A stretch of DNA of 64,000 nucleotides from Aquisalimonas sp007126095 (lineage in GTDB: Bacteria; Pseudomonadota; Gammaproteobacteria; Nitrococcales; Aquisalimonadaceae): NCBI RefSeq assembly GCF_048323695.1, contig NZ_JBLWFT010000006.1, positions 62,001 to 126,000 of the forward strand, written 5' to 3'. Both the position numbers and the translations under genes were made by a program. Numbering within the stretch: position 1 is the first letter of the stretch; each line of letters begins with the position of its first letter. The notes beneath the pieces are model-generated. The model had not been told where the DNA came from. It searched no databases and was given only the letters and a program-made list of their open reading frames with translations. Shown here piece after piece: positions 8,078 to 16,733 of the stretch.

Positions 8078-8483
8078 GCTGCATCTCCGCTCGAATCGTT
8101 TTCGGAATGGGTCGTGGCCGGAAGGCCCGGTCGTCGATGCACGCCACTGTCAGGCCGGCATCGCAGAGTCTTGTGTCCTGGTCTGCCGCCAGGATCTCCT
8201 GATGAAACGTCATGCTCGCACCGCGCGCTTGCCGGACGTCGCAGGTGACGATCAGCTGATCGTTGAACCGCGCCGGCTGATGGAACCGCAGGGACATGTC
8301 ATGGACCACGAACACCAGGCCGTGTTCATCACGGAGCTGATCCTGCTCGAAGCCCAGTGCACGAAGCCATTCCGTGCGCGCCCGCTCGAAGAACTTGAGA
8401 TAGTTGGCGTGGTAGACAACTCCGCCCGCGTCGGTGTCCTCATAGTAAACCCGTATGGGCCATCGAAATTTGGTCACGTTCAC
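8067..8483 (-). CDS. ybgC: Tol-Pal-associated acyl-CoA thioesterase YbgC
   Basis: This hotdog-fold thioesterase (about 138 residues) hydrolyses short acyl-CoAs and is regularly the first gene of the tol operon. The motif Tyr-Glu-Asp-Thr-Asp-Ala-Gly-Gly-Val-Val-Tyr-His-Ala-Asn contains the catalytic Asp and nearby residues. No ATG exists near the true N-terminus. The best start is GTG at 8483 (AGGT five bases upstream) with an alternative GTG at 8477. The frame runs open to 8705 without coding character and would swallow the regulatory gap, so the long form is rejected. Confidence 0.9.
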   Translation of the reverse strand: MNVTKFRWPIRVYYEDTDAGGVVYHANYLKFFERARTEWLRALGFEQDQLRDEHGLVFVVHDMSLRFHQPARFNDQLIVTCDVRQARGASMTFHQEILAADQDTRLCDAGLTVACIDDRAFRPRPIPKTIRAEMQHAR

Positions 8484-8525
8484 ATTTACCTGCAAGGCCG
8501 GGGAATCTGGTCGTGAAGCAGCCGC

Positions 8526-8540
8526 CCAATTTAATGCCAA
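8526..8540 (-). promoter_or_regulatory. Sigma-54-like promoter element upstream of ybgC-tol
   Basis: On the minus strand TTGGCA (8535-8540) and TTGG (8526-8529) stand at the exact -24/-12 spacing of the consensus TTGGCAC-N4-TTGCA. Two consensus bases are missed, including the C of the -12 GC, which is usually important. The predicted start is near 8514, about 30 nt before the ybgC GTG. Its position downstream of two GlrR-type sites is what makes it credible. Confidence 0.45.
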
Positions 8541-8587
8541 CCCCACAGAGCGGCAACCTGCACCGGACAGACGCAGTCTCAGAAGTG

Positions 8588-8605
8588 TGTCGCCTTGAGG
8601 CGACG
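8588..8605. promoter_or_regulatory. GlrR-type binding site, proximal (one mismatch)
   Basis: The plus strand reads TGTC (8588-8591), ten bases, then GACG (8602-8605). It fits the GlrR pattern TGTC-N10-GACA with one mismatch and has inner arms GTCGCC and GGCGAC. Its centre is about 82 bp upstream of the predicted sigma-54 start. Confidence 0.5.
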
Positions 8606-8644
8606 CATTTGGGTGCTTGGCCCGGCAGAGCGCCGCGTGGAAGG

Positions 8645-8678
8645 GACGGGTCTGTCTCCGGATGGCGACAGACCCGTC
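8645..8678. promoter_or_regulatory. GlrR-type binding site, distal; perfect 12-bp inverted repeat
   Basis: GACGGGTCTGTC (8645-8656) and GACAGACCCGTC (8667-8678) are perfect inverted arms around a 10-bp centre. The inner bases give an exact TGTC-N10-GACA, the recognition pattern known for the response regulator GlrR (QseF). It lies about 147 bp upstream of the predicted sigma-54 start and 33 bp from the glrR stop. As RNA it could also fold as a hairpin, but it has no T-run. Confidence 0.6.
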
Positions 8679-8680
8679 AA

Positions 8681-8708
8681 GGCATGCGGCCCCCTGTGGC
8701 CGCATGCC
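8681..8708 (-). terminator. Hairpin terminator after glrR
   Basis: Perfect 11-bp arms GGCATGCGGCC (8681-8691) and GGCCGCATGCC (8698-8708) with a six-base loop start two bases after the glrR stop codon. No strong U-tract follows, so termination may be partial. Confidence 0.6.
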
Positions 8709-8710
8709 GC

Positions 8711-10066
<1,356 letters not shown>

Positions 10067-10082
10067 TCGTTCGCCTCCTCGC

Positions 10083-10655
10083 TCAATCGCGGCCGCGCTC
10101 GATAATGCTGCGCTCAATGGCCTTGAGGGCCTCAAGCTGTTCCTCGAGTGCGGCATTGCGTGATCGCTGTTCATCGAGTTCTGCCTCCAGCTCCGTCATT
10201 CTCGAAGACGTGCCAGCCAGTTGCTCGTGAGCGTCATGCAATACAGATGCCAGGGCGGCGTTTGCCGGGTGAATGTCCGTGCCGTCCCGGCACGCCCGAA
10301 GTCCGGCCAGGGCCGCTTCGTCGAGATCGCCGTTCAGCTCCAGACGGCTTGAAACAAGGGCCAGGCGCACGTGGTCGGGTGTACAGTCGGCGTCGCGAAC
10401 CCGCCCGTTCAGGCGTTCACGCTCCGCCTGCAGCATGGTCGCATCCATCTCATTGACCATCAGCGCGTAGTCGATGAGGTCTTCATTGAGTTCTTGTCTG
10501 TCCCCGTTGGGCGACACTTCACAGTACTCCGCTGTCTTGCACCACTGCTCCGTCATCGACTGACAGCCGCCGAGGAGCAGGGGAATGATGATAATGCCGG
10601 CGAAGCGCCACCCGCGCATCTTGCTTGCGCTGGAATCGGTTGTCCTGGTGTTCAT
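10083..10655 (-). CDS. qseG: QseG-like outer-membrane lipoprotein of the GlrKR system
   Basis: This 190-residue lipoprotein has a lipobox Leu-Gly-Gly-Cys (Cys at about residue 31) after a hydrophobic signal. A Cys-containing segment follows, and a predicted coiled coil lies at about 145-190. The position between glrK and glrR is that of QseG (YfhG), which in E. coli contacts the kinase sensor domain from the periplasm. It overlaps the glrK stop by four bases (ATGA). Sequence conservation to enterobacterial QseG appears low, so the name rests on lipobox, size and synteny. Confidence 0.75.
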   Translation of the reverse strand: MNTRTTDSSASKMRGWRFAGIIIIPLLLGGCQSMTEQWCKTAEYCEVSPNGDRQELNEDLIDYALMVNEMDATMLQAERERLNGRVRDADCTPDHVRLALVSSRLELNGDLDEAALAGLRACRDGTDIHPANAALASVLHDAHEQLAGTSSRMTELEAELDEQRSRNAALEEQLEALKAIERSIIERGRD

Positions 10656-12097
10656 TGGTTTGTCGACTCTGCATTTAACGGCAGTTCCACCCTGATCCGG
10701 GTTCCCGCCTGTCCCGGTGATTCCAGATTGATCGAGCCGCCGTGGGCTTCCGCATAGTCCTTGGCAATGGATAGGCCCAGGCCGGAGCCCTTGACATATC
10801 CTTCGGCTCGGATCCTCCCCTGGAAGAAGGCGTCGAAGACGGCGTCCTGCTCGTCCGCTTCGATGCCCGGCCCCTCGTCGGCCACCGTCAGCGCGACCCC
10901 GTCCCCGTCGCGCTCAAGTCCAACGCGGATGTGCCCGCCCGTGGGCGAGAACTTGACCGCGTTGGACAACAGGTTGTCCACGATCGTGCGAATCTTCTCC
11001 GCATCCGCACGGATGTGGATGTCCTGCAGCTTCGTTTCGAGCTGCAGGTCCTTAGAAAGCATGGCAGGTTTGTGGTTTCGGGCCACCTCTTTGATAAGCG
11101 GCGCCAGCCGGGTGCGTCTGATGTCCATGGCCATGGCGGTATCGCGGGCCGTGCTGAAGTTGAGGAGGTCCTCGATCAGGTGCTGAAGCTGGTGGGTGTT
11201 GCTGGCAAGGATCCGGGCGATTTCTTGCTGCTCGGCGTTGAGCTGGCCCACGGAACTGTCTTCCAGCAGGTCTGCGCCTTCACGGATGGCTGTGAGCGGC
11301 GTCTTCAGTTCGTGGGAGACATGCCGTAGGAACCGGGTTTTCTGTTCTTCGAGATCCAGAAGCCGCTGCCGCAGCCAGTCCAGGCGTTCGCCGACGAATT
11401 GCAGGTCCTGGGGGCCGGCGACACTGATCGGTTGCTGGAAGTCGCCAGACCCCATGCGTCGGATGATACGGTCCAGTTGCCGGATGGGGCGGGCGATGAG
11501 GGTCGTGAAGAAGCCTACCGAGAGAATGGTCAGCGGCCCCAGGGCAACGGCCAGCCAGAACAGCAGCTGCTGTGCGCGCGTGGCAGTCTCCTGCATGGTG
11601 CGAACCTCCCGGTCAACCATGCGGTTGCTGCCGGAGAGTACGTCCTGGCCGAGCTGGGTCAGCCCCATGAACTCACGGGCAAGAGCGATCTGGTCGGTTT
11701 CGCCGCCGTCATAACCGGAGATCTGCTCGTAGATGCTCTGCTCGGCGTCGATGAGGTCGTCCACGCGTTCGCGGTGCGCATCATCGAGCGGGAGCCTGTG
11801 CAGGCGTTGTGCGGTCTCCTGGAACTCCTCGTGCGCGTCTTCCACATTCTCGAGGAACTCTGGTTCCTCGAGGATCAGGTACTGGCGCCCGCTGCGCTCC
11901 ATTGTGGTGACCAGGTCGATGAGCTGCCGGCTGGCGGTGATGGCCTGCACGGCCTGGTAGACCGCGTGCTGACTCTGGTTGGCCAGACGGTCCACGTGCA
12001 GCCCGGCGTACCCCAGGGCGATGATCAGCGGCAGGCTGACGAAACCGAAGCCATAGAGAATCAGCTTCAGCGTGGATTTGGGCTGATAGAGGCTCAT
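10652..12097 (-). CDS. glrK: Sensor histidine kinase GlrK (QseE)
   Basis: This 481-residue kinase has two transmembrane helices (about 11-32 and 177-201) flanking a helical periplasmic sensor of about 145 residues. A HAMP domain (about 200-250), a phospho-acceptor His262 in Arg-His-Val-Ser-His-Glu-Leu-Lys-Thr-Pro and a C-terminal ATPase domain (Asn-Ala-Val-Lys-Phe-Ser and Asp-Glu-Gly-Pro-Gly-Ile motifs) follow. It phosphorylates GlrR. The gene starts four bases after ruvB, so it is probably co-transcribed with the ruv genes, which is not the enterobacterial arrangement. Confidence 0.92.
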   Translation of the reverse strand: MSLYQPKSTLKLILYGFGFVSLPLIIALGYAGLHVDRLANQSQHAVYQAVQAITASRQLIDLVTTMERSGRQYLILEEPEFLENVEDAHEEFQETAQRLHRLPLDDAHRERVDDLIDAEQSIYEQISGYDGGETDQIALAREFMGLTQLGQDVLSGSNRMVDREVRTMQETATRAQQLLFWLAVALGPLTILSVGFFTTLIARPIRQLDRIIRRMGSGDFQQPISVAGPQDLQFVGERLDWLRQRLLDLEEQKTRFLRHVSHELKTPLTAIREGADLLEDSSVGQLNAEQQEIARILASNTHQLQHLIEDLLNFSTARDTAMAMDIRRTRLAPLIKEVARNHKPAMLSKDLQLETKLQDIHIRADAEKIRTIVDNLLSNAVKFSPTGGHIRVGLERDGDGVALTVADEGPGIEADEQDAVFDAFFQGRIRAEGYVKGSGLGLSIAKDYAEAHGGSINLESPGQAGTRIRVELPLNAESTNQ

Positions 12098-12101
12098 GGT
12101 C

Positions 12102-13154
12102 TCAGGCGTCCACGCCGTCGGAGAAGAGGTCCCCGGACGGTGCGTCCGTTCGTGGTGGCGGTGCCAGGCCGAAATGGCGGTAAGCCGTGGCAGTCGCCGT
12201 GCGACCGCGCGGCGTGCGCATCATGAAGCCGCGCTGGATCAGAAACGGTTCCAGGACCTCTTCGATGGTGCCCCGTTCCTCGCCGATGGCCGCCGCCAGG
12301 TTATCCACGCCCACTGGGCCGCCGTCGAACTTCTCGATGATGGTCTGTAGCAGGCGCCGGTCCTGGTCATCGAAACCGGAGTCGTCGACATTGAGCATGC
12401 GCAGCGCCTGATCGGCCACATCCACCGTTACGTGGCCCTGGGCGCGGACTTCGGCGTAATCGCGCACCCGCCGCAGCAGCCGGTTGGCGATCCGCGGCGT
12501 ACCCCGCGACCGGCGGGCGATCTCGCGGGCGCCGTCCGGGTCCATCTCCAGGGCCAGCAGGCGGGCCGATCGTGTGACGATACCGGCGAGGTCGTCTTCG
12601 CCGTAGTATTCCAGCCGCTGGGTGATTCCGAAGCGGGCCCGCAGCGGGGCGGTGAGAAGCCCGGCGCGGGTGGTGGCGCCCACCAGAGTGAACGGAGGCA
12701 GGTCGAGTTTGATCGAACGCGCCGTGGGGCCTTCGCCGATCATGATGTCGATCTTGTGATCCTCCATGGCCGGGTACAGGACCTCTTCTACCACCGCGCT
12801 GAGACGGTGGATCTCGTCGACGAACAGCACGTCGTGCGGTTCCAGGTTGGTCAGCAGTGCCGCCAGATCACCCGCTTTCTCGAGCACCGGTCCGGAGGTC
12901 TGGCGCAGATTGACGCCCATTTCATTGGCGACGATGTGGGCGAGCGTGGTCTTGCCCAGGCCGGGCGGGCCGAAGATCAGCAGGTGGTCTAGGGCGTCGC
13001 CGCGGCGGCGGGCCGCTTCAATGAAGATCTCCAGCTGCTCGCGCACGGTCGGCTGGCCGACGTAGTCCGCTAGCTGCTTCGGCCGGATCGCGCGGTCCAG
13101 CGCTTCGTCCTCCGGTGAGGCGTTGGCGGTGACGACGCGGTCGGATTCGATCAT
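12102..13154 (-). CDS. ruvB: Holliday junction branch-migration ATPase RuvB
   Basis: This 350-residue AAA+ helicase has Walker A Gly-Pro-Pro-Gly-Leu-Gly-Lys-Thr at 62-69, Walker B Val-Asp-Glu-Ile-His near 113-118, an Ala-Thr-Thr-Arg-Ala-Gly sensor region and a C-terminal winged-helix DNA-binding domain with Thr-Pro-Arg-Gly-Arg. Hexamers drive junction migration together with RuvA. It follows ruvA after 42 bp and is followed by glrK after four. No LexA-type box was recognised upstream of the cluster. Confidence 0.98.
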   Translation of the reverse strand: MIESDRVVTANASPEDEALDRAIRPKQLADYVGQPTVREQLEIFIEAARRRGDALDHLLIFGPPGLGKTTLAHIVANEMGVNLRQTSGPVLEKAGDLAALLTNLEPHDVLFVDEIHRLSAVVEEVLYPAMEDHKIDIMIGEGPTARSIKLDLPPFTLVGATTRAGLLTAPLRARFGITQRLEYYGEDDLAGIVTRSARLLALEMDPDGAREIARRSRGTPRIANRLLRRVRDYAEVRAQGHVTVDVADQALRMLNVDDSGFDDQDRRLLQTIIEKFDGGPVGVDNLAAAIGEERGTIEEVLEPFLIQRGFMMRTPRGRTATATAYRHFGLAPPPRTDAPSGDLFSDGVDA

Positions 13155-13196
13155 TGGGCCATCCTGTGCTCGGTGGGGGTTGGTCGCGTAAACCCC

Positions 13197-13799
13197 TTAT
13201 TTTACTGATTTCTGAAGCGCTCTGCGTATCAGTTCCTCGCTGGCCACACCCGGCGCATCGACCTTGTCCACCAGCTTGCCGGCTTCCGCCGGTTTGTAGC
13301 CCAGGGCGACCAGCGCACTGACCGCATCGGAGGCGGCGTCGCCGGCCGCCGCTTGGGGCGCTGCGGCGCCTGGTTGTGTTGGTGTGCCGCCGGTCAGTGT
13401 CTTGACCCGGTCCTGCATCTCGATGACCAGGCGCTCGGCGGTCTTGCGGCCGACGCCGGGCGTACGGGTCAGGCGACTGACGTCCTGGTCGTGCAGGCAC
13501 TGGATAAACTCGTCGACGCGCATGCCCGACAGCAGCGTGAGGCCGAGCTTCGGCCCGACCCCGCTGACCTTGATCAGTGCCCGGAACAGCTCGCGCTCCC
13601 GTCCGCTGGCGAACCCATAGAGATTCTGGCCATCCTCGCGCACGGCCAGGTGCGTGTGCAGCGAGACGGTCCCGCCCACCGCCGGCAGGTCGTAGAAGGT
13701 GGTCATGGGGGCCTGGACCTCGTAGCCCACGCCGTGGACGTCCACCAGCAGGTTGGGTGGCTGCTTTTCGGCGAGTATGCCGGTAAGGCGACCGATCAT
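13197..13799 (-). CDS. ruvA: Holliday junction-binding protein RuvA
   Basis: This 200-residue protein opens with Met-Ile-Gly-Arg-Leu-Thr-Gly and has an OB fold (1-64), a helix-hairpin-helix domain (about 65-140) and, after a Gln/Ala/Pro-rich linker, a C-terminal RuvB-binding domain (about 155-200). Tetramers hold the junction open for RuvB. Its ATG overlaps the ruvC stop by four bases. Confidence 0.98.
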   Translation of the reverse strand: MIGRLTGILAEKQPPNLLVDVHGVGYEVQAPMTTFYDLPAVGGTVSLHTHLAVREDGQNLYGFASGRERELFRALIKVSGVGPKLGLTLLSGMRVDEFIQCLHDQDVSRLTRTPGVGRKTAERLVIEMQDRVKTLTGGTPTQPGAAAPQAAAGDAASDAVSALVALGYKPAEAGKLVDKVDAPGVASEELIRRALQKSVK

Positions 13800-14302
13800 G
13801 GCCGGCTCTCCTGAGTGTTGTGGATACGTTGTTGCAGGGGCGTCTGGTGGACATGGCAGAGCGCCACGGCGAGCGCGTCCGATGCGTCCTCGGCCAGCCG
13901 GGTGTCGATCCCCAGCAGCTGTCGCACCATGTGCGCGACCTGCGCCTTGTCGGCGCTGCCCGTGCCTACCAGGGCTTGCTTGACCGCGCGCGGCGTGTAT
14001 TCGGCCACATCCAGGCCGCTGGTGGCGCCGGCGCAGATGGCGGCACCGCGGGCATGGCCCAGTTTGAGCGCGGAGCTGACGTTCTTCTGCACAAAGACCT
14101 GCTCCACGGCCATGACCGCCGGCTGATGGCTGAGGATGAGCTGGCCGAGGTCCTCGAAAATGATCCGCAGCCGTTCCGGGAAGGGGGCCTCCAGGGTGCG
14201 GATGACGCCGCTGTCGACGTAGTGGTAGCGGCTGCCGTCGGCATCGACCACGCCAAAGCCGGTCAGGCGGGACCCCGGGTCGATGCCGAGAACCCGTGTC
14301 AT
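13796..14302 (-). CDS. ruvC: Holliday junction resolvase RuvC
   Basis: This 168-residue endonuclease has the four acidic catalytic residues in expected places: Asp8 (Gly-Ile-Asp-Pro-Gly), Glu67, Asp139 and Asp142. It cuts junctions symmetrically to resolve recombination intermediates with RuvAB. The ATG at 14302 lies nine bases after the yebC stop, giving the common order yebC-ruvC-ruvA-ruvB. Confidence 0.98.
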   Translation of the reverse strand: MTRVLGIDPGSRLTGFGVVDADGSRYHYVDSGVIRTLEAPFPERLRIIFEDLGQLILSHQPAVMAVEQVFVQKNVSSALKLGHARGAAICAGATSGLDVAEYTPRAVKQALVGTGSADKAQVAHMVRQLLGIDTRLAEDASDALAVALCHVHQTPLQQRIHNTQESRP

Positions 14303-14311
14303 GGGGCCGGC

Positions 14312-15055
14312 CTACGCCTGGGCGTAGGCATCCTCCTCGATCTCGGCATTGTGGTAAACCCGCTGGACGTCATCCAGGTCCTCCAGCCGCTCCAGCAGCT
14401 TGACCATCTTCACGGCGTCATCGCCGGCGAGGCTGACGGTGGTGGCCGGGCGCATGGTGACCTCGTTATCCGCCGGTTCCAGGCCGCCCTCCACCAGCGC
14501 GTCCCGGACCTGGATGTAGTCGTCCGGTGATGTCAGTACCTCGATGGAACCGTCGTCGTTGGTGATGACGTCCTCGGCGCCGGCTTCCAGCGCCAGCTCC
14601 ATGACCTGGTCCTCGTTGGTGCCGGGCTCGAACATGATGACGCCCGCATGGCTGAACAGGAACGCCACGGAGCCGTCGGTACCCATGTTGCCGCCGTGTT
14701 TGCTGAACGCATGGCGCACCTCGGAGACGGTGCGATTGCGGTTATCGGTCATGGCCTCAACCATGACCGCCGCGCCGTTGGGGCCGTAGCCCTCGTAGCG
14801 CAGCTCCTCGTAGATGGCGTTGTCGTCCTGCCCGGCTGCCCGCTTGATGGCGCGCTCGATGTTGTCCTTGGGCATGTTCACGGCGAGCGCCCGGTCCACC
14901 GCCAGACGCAGGCGCGGGTTGGTGTCCGGGTCCGGTTCACCGAGGCGGGCCGCCACGGTGATCTCTCGGATCATCTTGGTGAATATCTTGCCCCGTTTCG
15001 CGTCCTCGGCCTTCTTCTTGTGCTTGATGTTGGCCCACTTGCTGTGACCTGCCAT
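14312..15055 (-). CDS. yebC: YebC/PmpR family protein (transcription or ribosome-rescue factor)
   Basis: This 247-residue protein begins at the ATG at 15055 with the signature Met-Ala-Gly-His-Ser-Lys-Trp-Ala-Asn-Ile-Lys-His-Lys-Lys. An AGGAC precedes it; the 16-residue upstream extension is rejected. The family was first described as DNA-binding regulators (PmpR) and more recently as factors relieving ribosome stalling at proline runs; sequence alone cannot choose. It is the promoter-proximal gene of yebC-ruvCAB-glrK-qseG-glrR. Confidence 0.96.
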   Translation of the reverse strand: MAGHSKWANIKHKKKAEDAKRGKIFTKMIREITVAARLGEPDPDTNPRLRLAVDRALAVNMPKDNIERAIKRAAGQDDNAIYEELRYEGYGPNGAAVMVEAMTDNRNRTVSEVRHAFSKHGGNMGTDGSVAFLFSHAGVIMFEPGTNEDQVMELALEAGAEDVITNDDGSIEVLTSPDDYIQVRDALVEGGLEPADNEVTMRPATTVSLAGDDAVKMVKLLERLEDLDDVQRVYHNAEIEEDAYAQA

Positions 15056-15396
15056 GCCAAGTCCTCGTGCGTTCGTGCTGCGATGGAAGCGCGCATGCGC
15101 CAATGCGCTGAGAGCTTAGCACGGTGGCGCAGGGTGGTTCAGGTGGCGTCTCGTGGGCAGGGGGCTGTGTGGGCGCGCGCCGTGACGGGGACTTGTGCGC
15201 CGGGTCTTGCATCCGGGCCGGAGAGGGCATAGTCTTGGATGTGACGTCGGTGTCATGTTGCATGTTTTTCTTCCGCGGAAGTGGGGCGGAAAGTTCGGTG
15301 AAACAAGGCGATCGGCGCTACAGATAACTGAATCAGTGCTCACATTGCGGGGCACGACACAACAATGCTCACCTGGTGACCAGGGAGGAGAAAACC
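15056..15396. other. Divergent intergenic region (yebC / ABC importer) with three short dyads
   Basis: This 341-bp non-coding region separates yebC from the rightward importer. It contains three perfect short palindromes: CTTCCGCGGAAG (15270-15281), ACTGA-A-TCAGT (15327-15337) and CCTGGT-G-ACCAGG (15372-15384). The last abuts the GGGAGGAG ribosome-binding site of the binding-protein gene. No clear sigma-70 hexamer pair was found. The dyads may be operators; the last could also shield the ribosome-binding site as an RNA hairpin. Confidence 0.4.
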
Positions 15397-16608
15397 ATGA
15401 AACGTATCCTGACTACTGCGGCAGTCGCCGCATCGGCGCTCACGGTTGGCCACGCCTCTGCCGATTCCGTGCGCATTGCTCACGTGACCGGGTTTTCCGG
15501 CGCCCTGGAGGCCTACGCGGAACAGACCGCGCGCGGGATGGAGATGGGGTTCGAGTATGCCACCGACGGCAGCATGGAAGTCGAGGGGCGCGCCATCGAC
15601 ATTATGCGCAAGGATGATCAGGGGGATCCCTCCCGGGCGCGGGCGCTGGCGGAGGAGGCCTACGCCGAGGACGACGCCCACGTCGTGGTTGGCTCCATCG
15701 CCTCCGGGGTTGCTCTGGCCATGCTGGACGTGGCCGAGGAGTGGGAGCGGATCATGATCCCCGAGGGTGTGGCTGACGGCATCACCGGCGAGCGCCACAA
15801 CCGCTATGTGTTCCGGGTTGGTCGCAACTCCTCCCAGGATGCCGTCTCGAACGCCGTGGCGGTGGGTGGCGACGGCGTCTGCGTCTCCACCATCGCGCAG
15901 GACTACGCGTTCGGCCGTGACGGTGTGTCGGCCTACAAGGAAGCCATGGAATCCGAGGGCGGCGAGATCGTCCACGAGGAGTACCTCCCCACGGACGCCA
16001 CCGACTTCACCGCCGCGGCGGAGCGGCTGTTCGAGTCCCTGCGTGACCGGGATGACTGCAACGACAAGTATATCTTCGGCATCTGGGCCGGTCAGACCAA
16101 CCCGTTCGGCCGCATCCAGGATCTCAACCCGGAGCGCTACGGCATTACTATGAGCACCGGAGGCAACATCCTGCCGGCCATGGTCGGTTACTCGGACTTC
16201 GAGGGCATGGAAGGGGCCACCTTCTACTACTACGAACACACCGAGAACGACATGAACCAGTGGCTGGTGGATGAGCACTACGAGCGCCACGATGCGGCTC
16301 CTGACTTCTTCACCGCCCAGGGCTTCTCCCAGGCCATCGCCATCACCGAGGCCCTGCGAGCCACCGGTGGCTCCACCGATACCGAGGACCTGATCGATGC
16401 GCTCCGCGGGCTGGAGTTCGACACGCCCAAGGGCGCCATGCGCATCCGGCCCGAGGATCACCAGGCCATGCAGTCCATGTTCCACTTCCAGATCGAGGCG
16501 CAGCAGCGCAGTGACTGGTTCACCGGTGACGACGAGCAGACCGTCGGTGTGCCGGTGCTGGAGCGCGAGATCCCCATGGACGAACTGGACATCCCGATCC
16601 GCAACTGA
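15397..16608 (+). CDS. Periplasmic substrate-binding protein, branched-chain amino acid type
   Basis: This 403-residue exported receptor has a signal peptide (Lys-Arg start, cleavage at about residue 23 after Ala-Ser-Ala). The mature part has the Peripla_BP_6/LivK fold, with the early Val-Arg-Ile-Ala-His-Val-Thr-Gly and Val-Gly-Ser-Ile-Ala-Ser-Gly segments that normally contact ligand amino and carboxyl groups. The ATG at 15397 is preceded by GGGAGGAG; an upstream in-frame ATG at 15376 is less good. It heads the importer operon. Such receptors carry branched-chain amino acids, amides, urea or aromatic acids, and the substrate cannot be named. Confidence 0.88.
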   Translation: MKRILTTAAVAASALTVGHASADSVRIAHVTGFSGALEAYAEQTARGMEMGFEYATDGSMEVEGRAIDIMRKDDQGDPSRARALAEEAYAEDDAHVVVGSIASGVALAMLDVAEEWERIMIPEGVADGITGERHNRYVFRVGRNSSQDAVSNAVAVGGDGVCVSTIAQDYAFGRDGVSAYKEAMESEGGEIVHEEYLPTDATDFTAAAERLFESLRDRDDCNDKYIFGIWAGQTNPFGRIQDLNPERYGITMSTGGNILPAMVGYSDFEGMEGATFYYYEHTENDMNQWLVDEHYERHDAAPDFFTAQGFSQAIAITEALRATGGSTDTEDLIDALRGLEFDTPKGAMRIRPEDHQAMQSMFHFQIEAQQRSDWFTGDDEQTVGVPVLEREIPMDELDIPIRN

Positions 16609-16639
16609 TCGGCGACGTCCGGCACGGCAATCAAGGAGC

Positions 16640-16700
16640 GCGGCCCGTCTCCCGGGCCGCAGGGAGCACCGCCGGGGCCGCCCCGGCCACCGGCGGTGCT
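16640..16700 (+). terminator. Two tandem intercistronic hairpins after the binding-protein gene
   Basis: Hairpin 1 has arms GCGGCCCG (16640-16647) and CGGGCCGC (16653-16660). Hairpin 2 has perfect 11-bp arms AGCACCGCCGG (16665-16675) and CCGGCGGTGCT (16690-16700) with further pairing inside. No T-run follows. In importer operons such structures stabilise the receptor mRNA and reduce read-through, giving receptor excess over ATPases and permeases. Confidence 0.6.
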
Positions 16701-16733
16701 GCCACCGACTTCGCCTCACGATCGAGAAGACTT

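Noticed and set aside
8645..8678. Reading the long inverted repeat only as a second terminator
   Set aside because: A 10-base loop, no T-run, a separate hairpin already next to the glrR stop, and the exact TGTC-N10-GACA core favour a protein-binding site.
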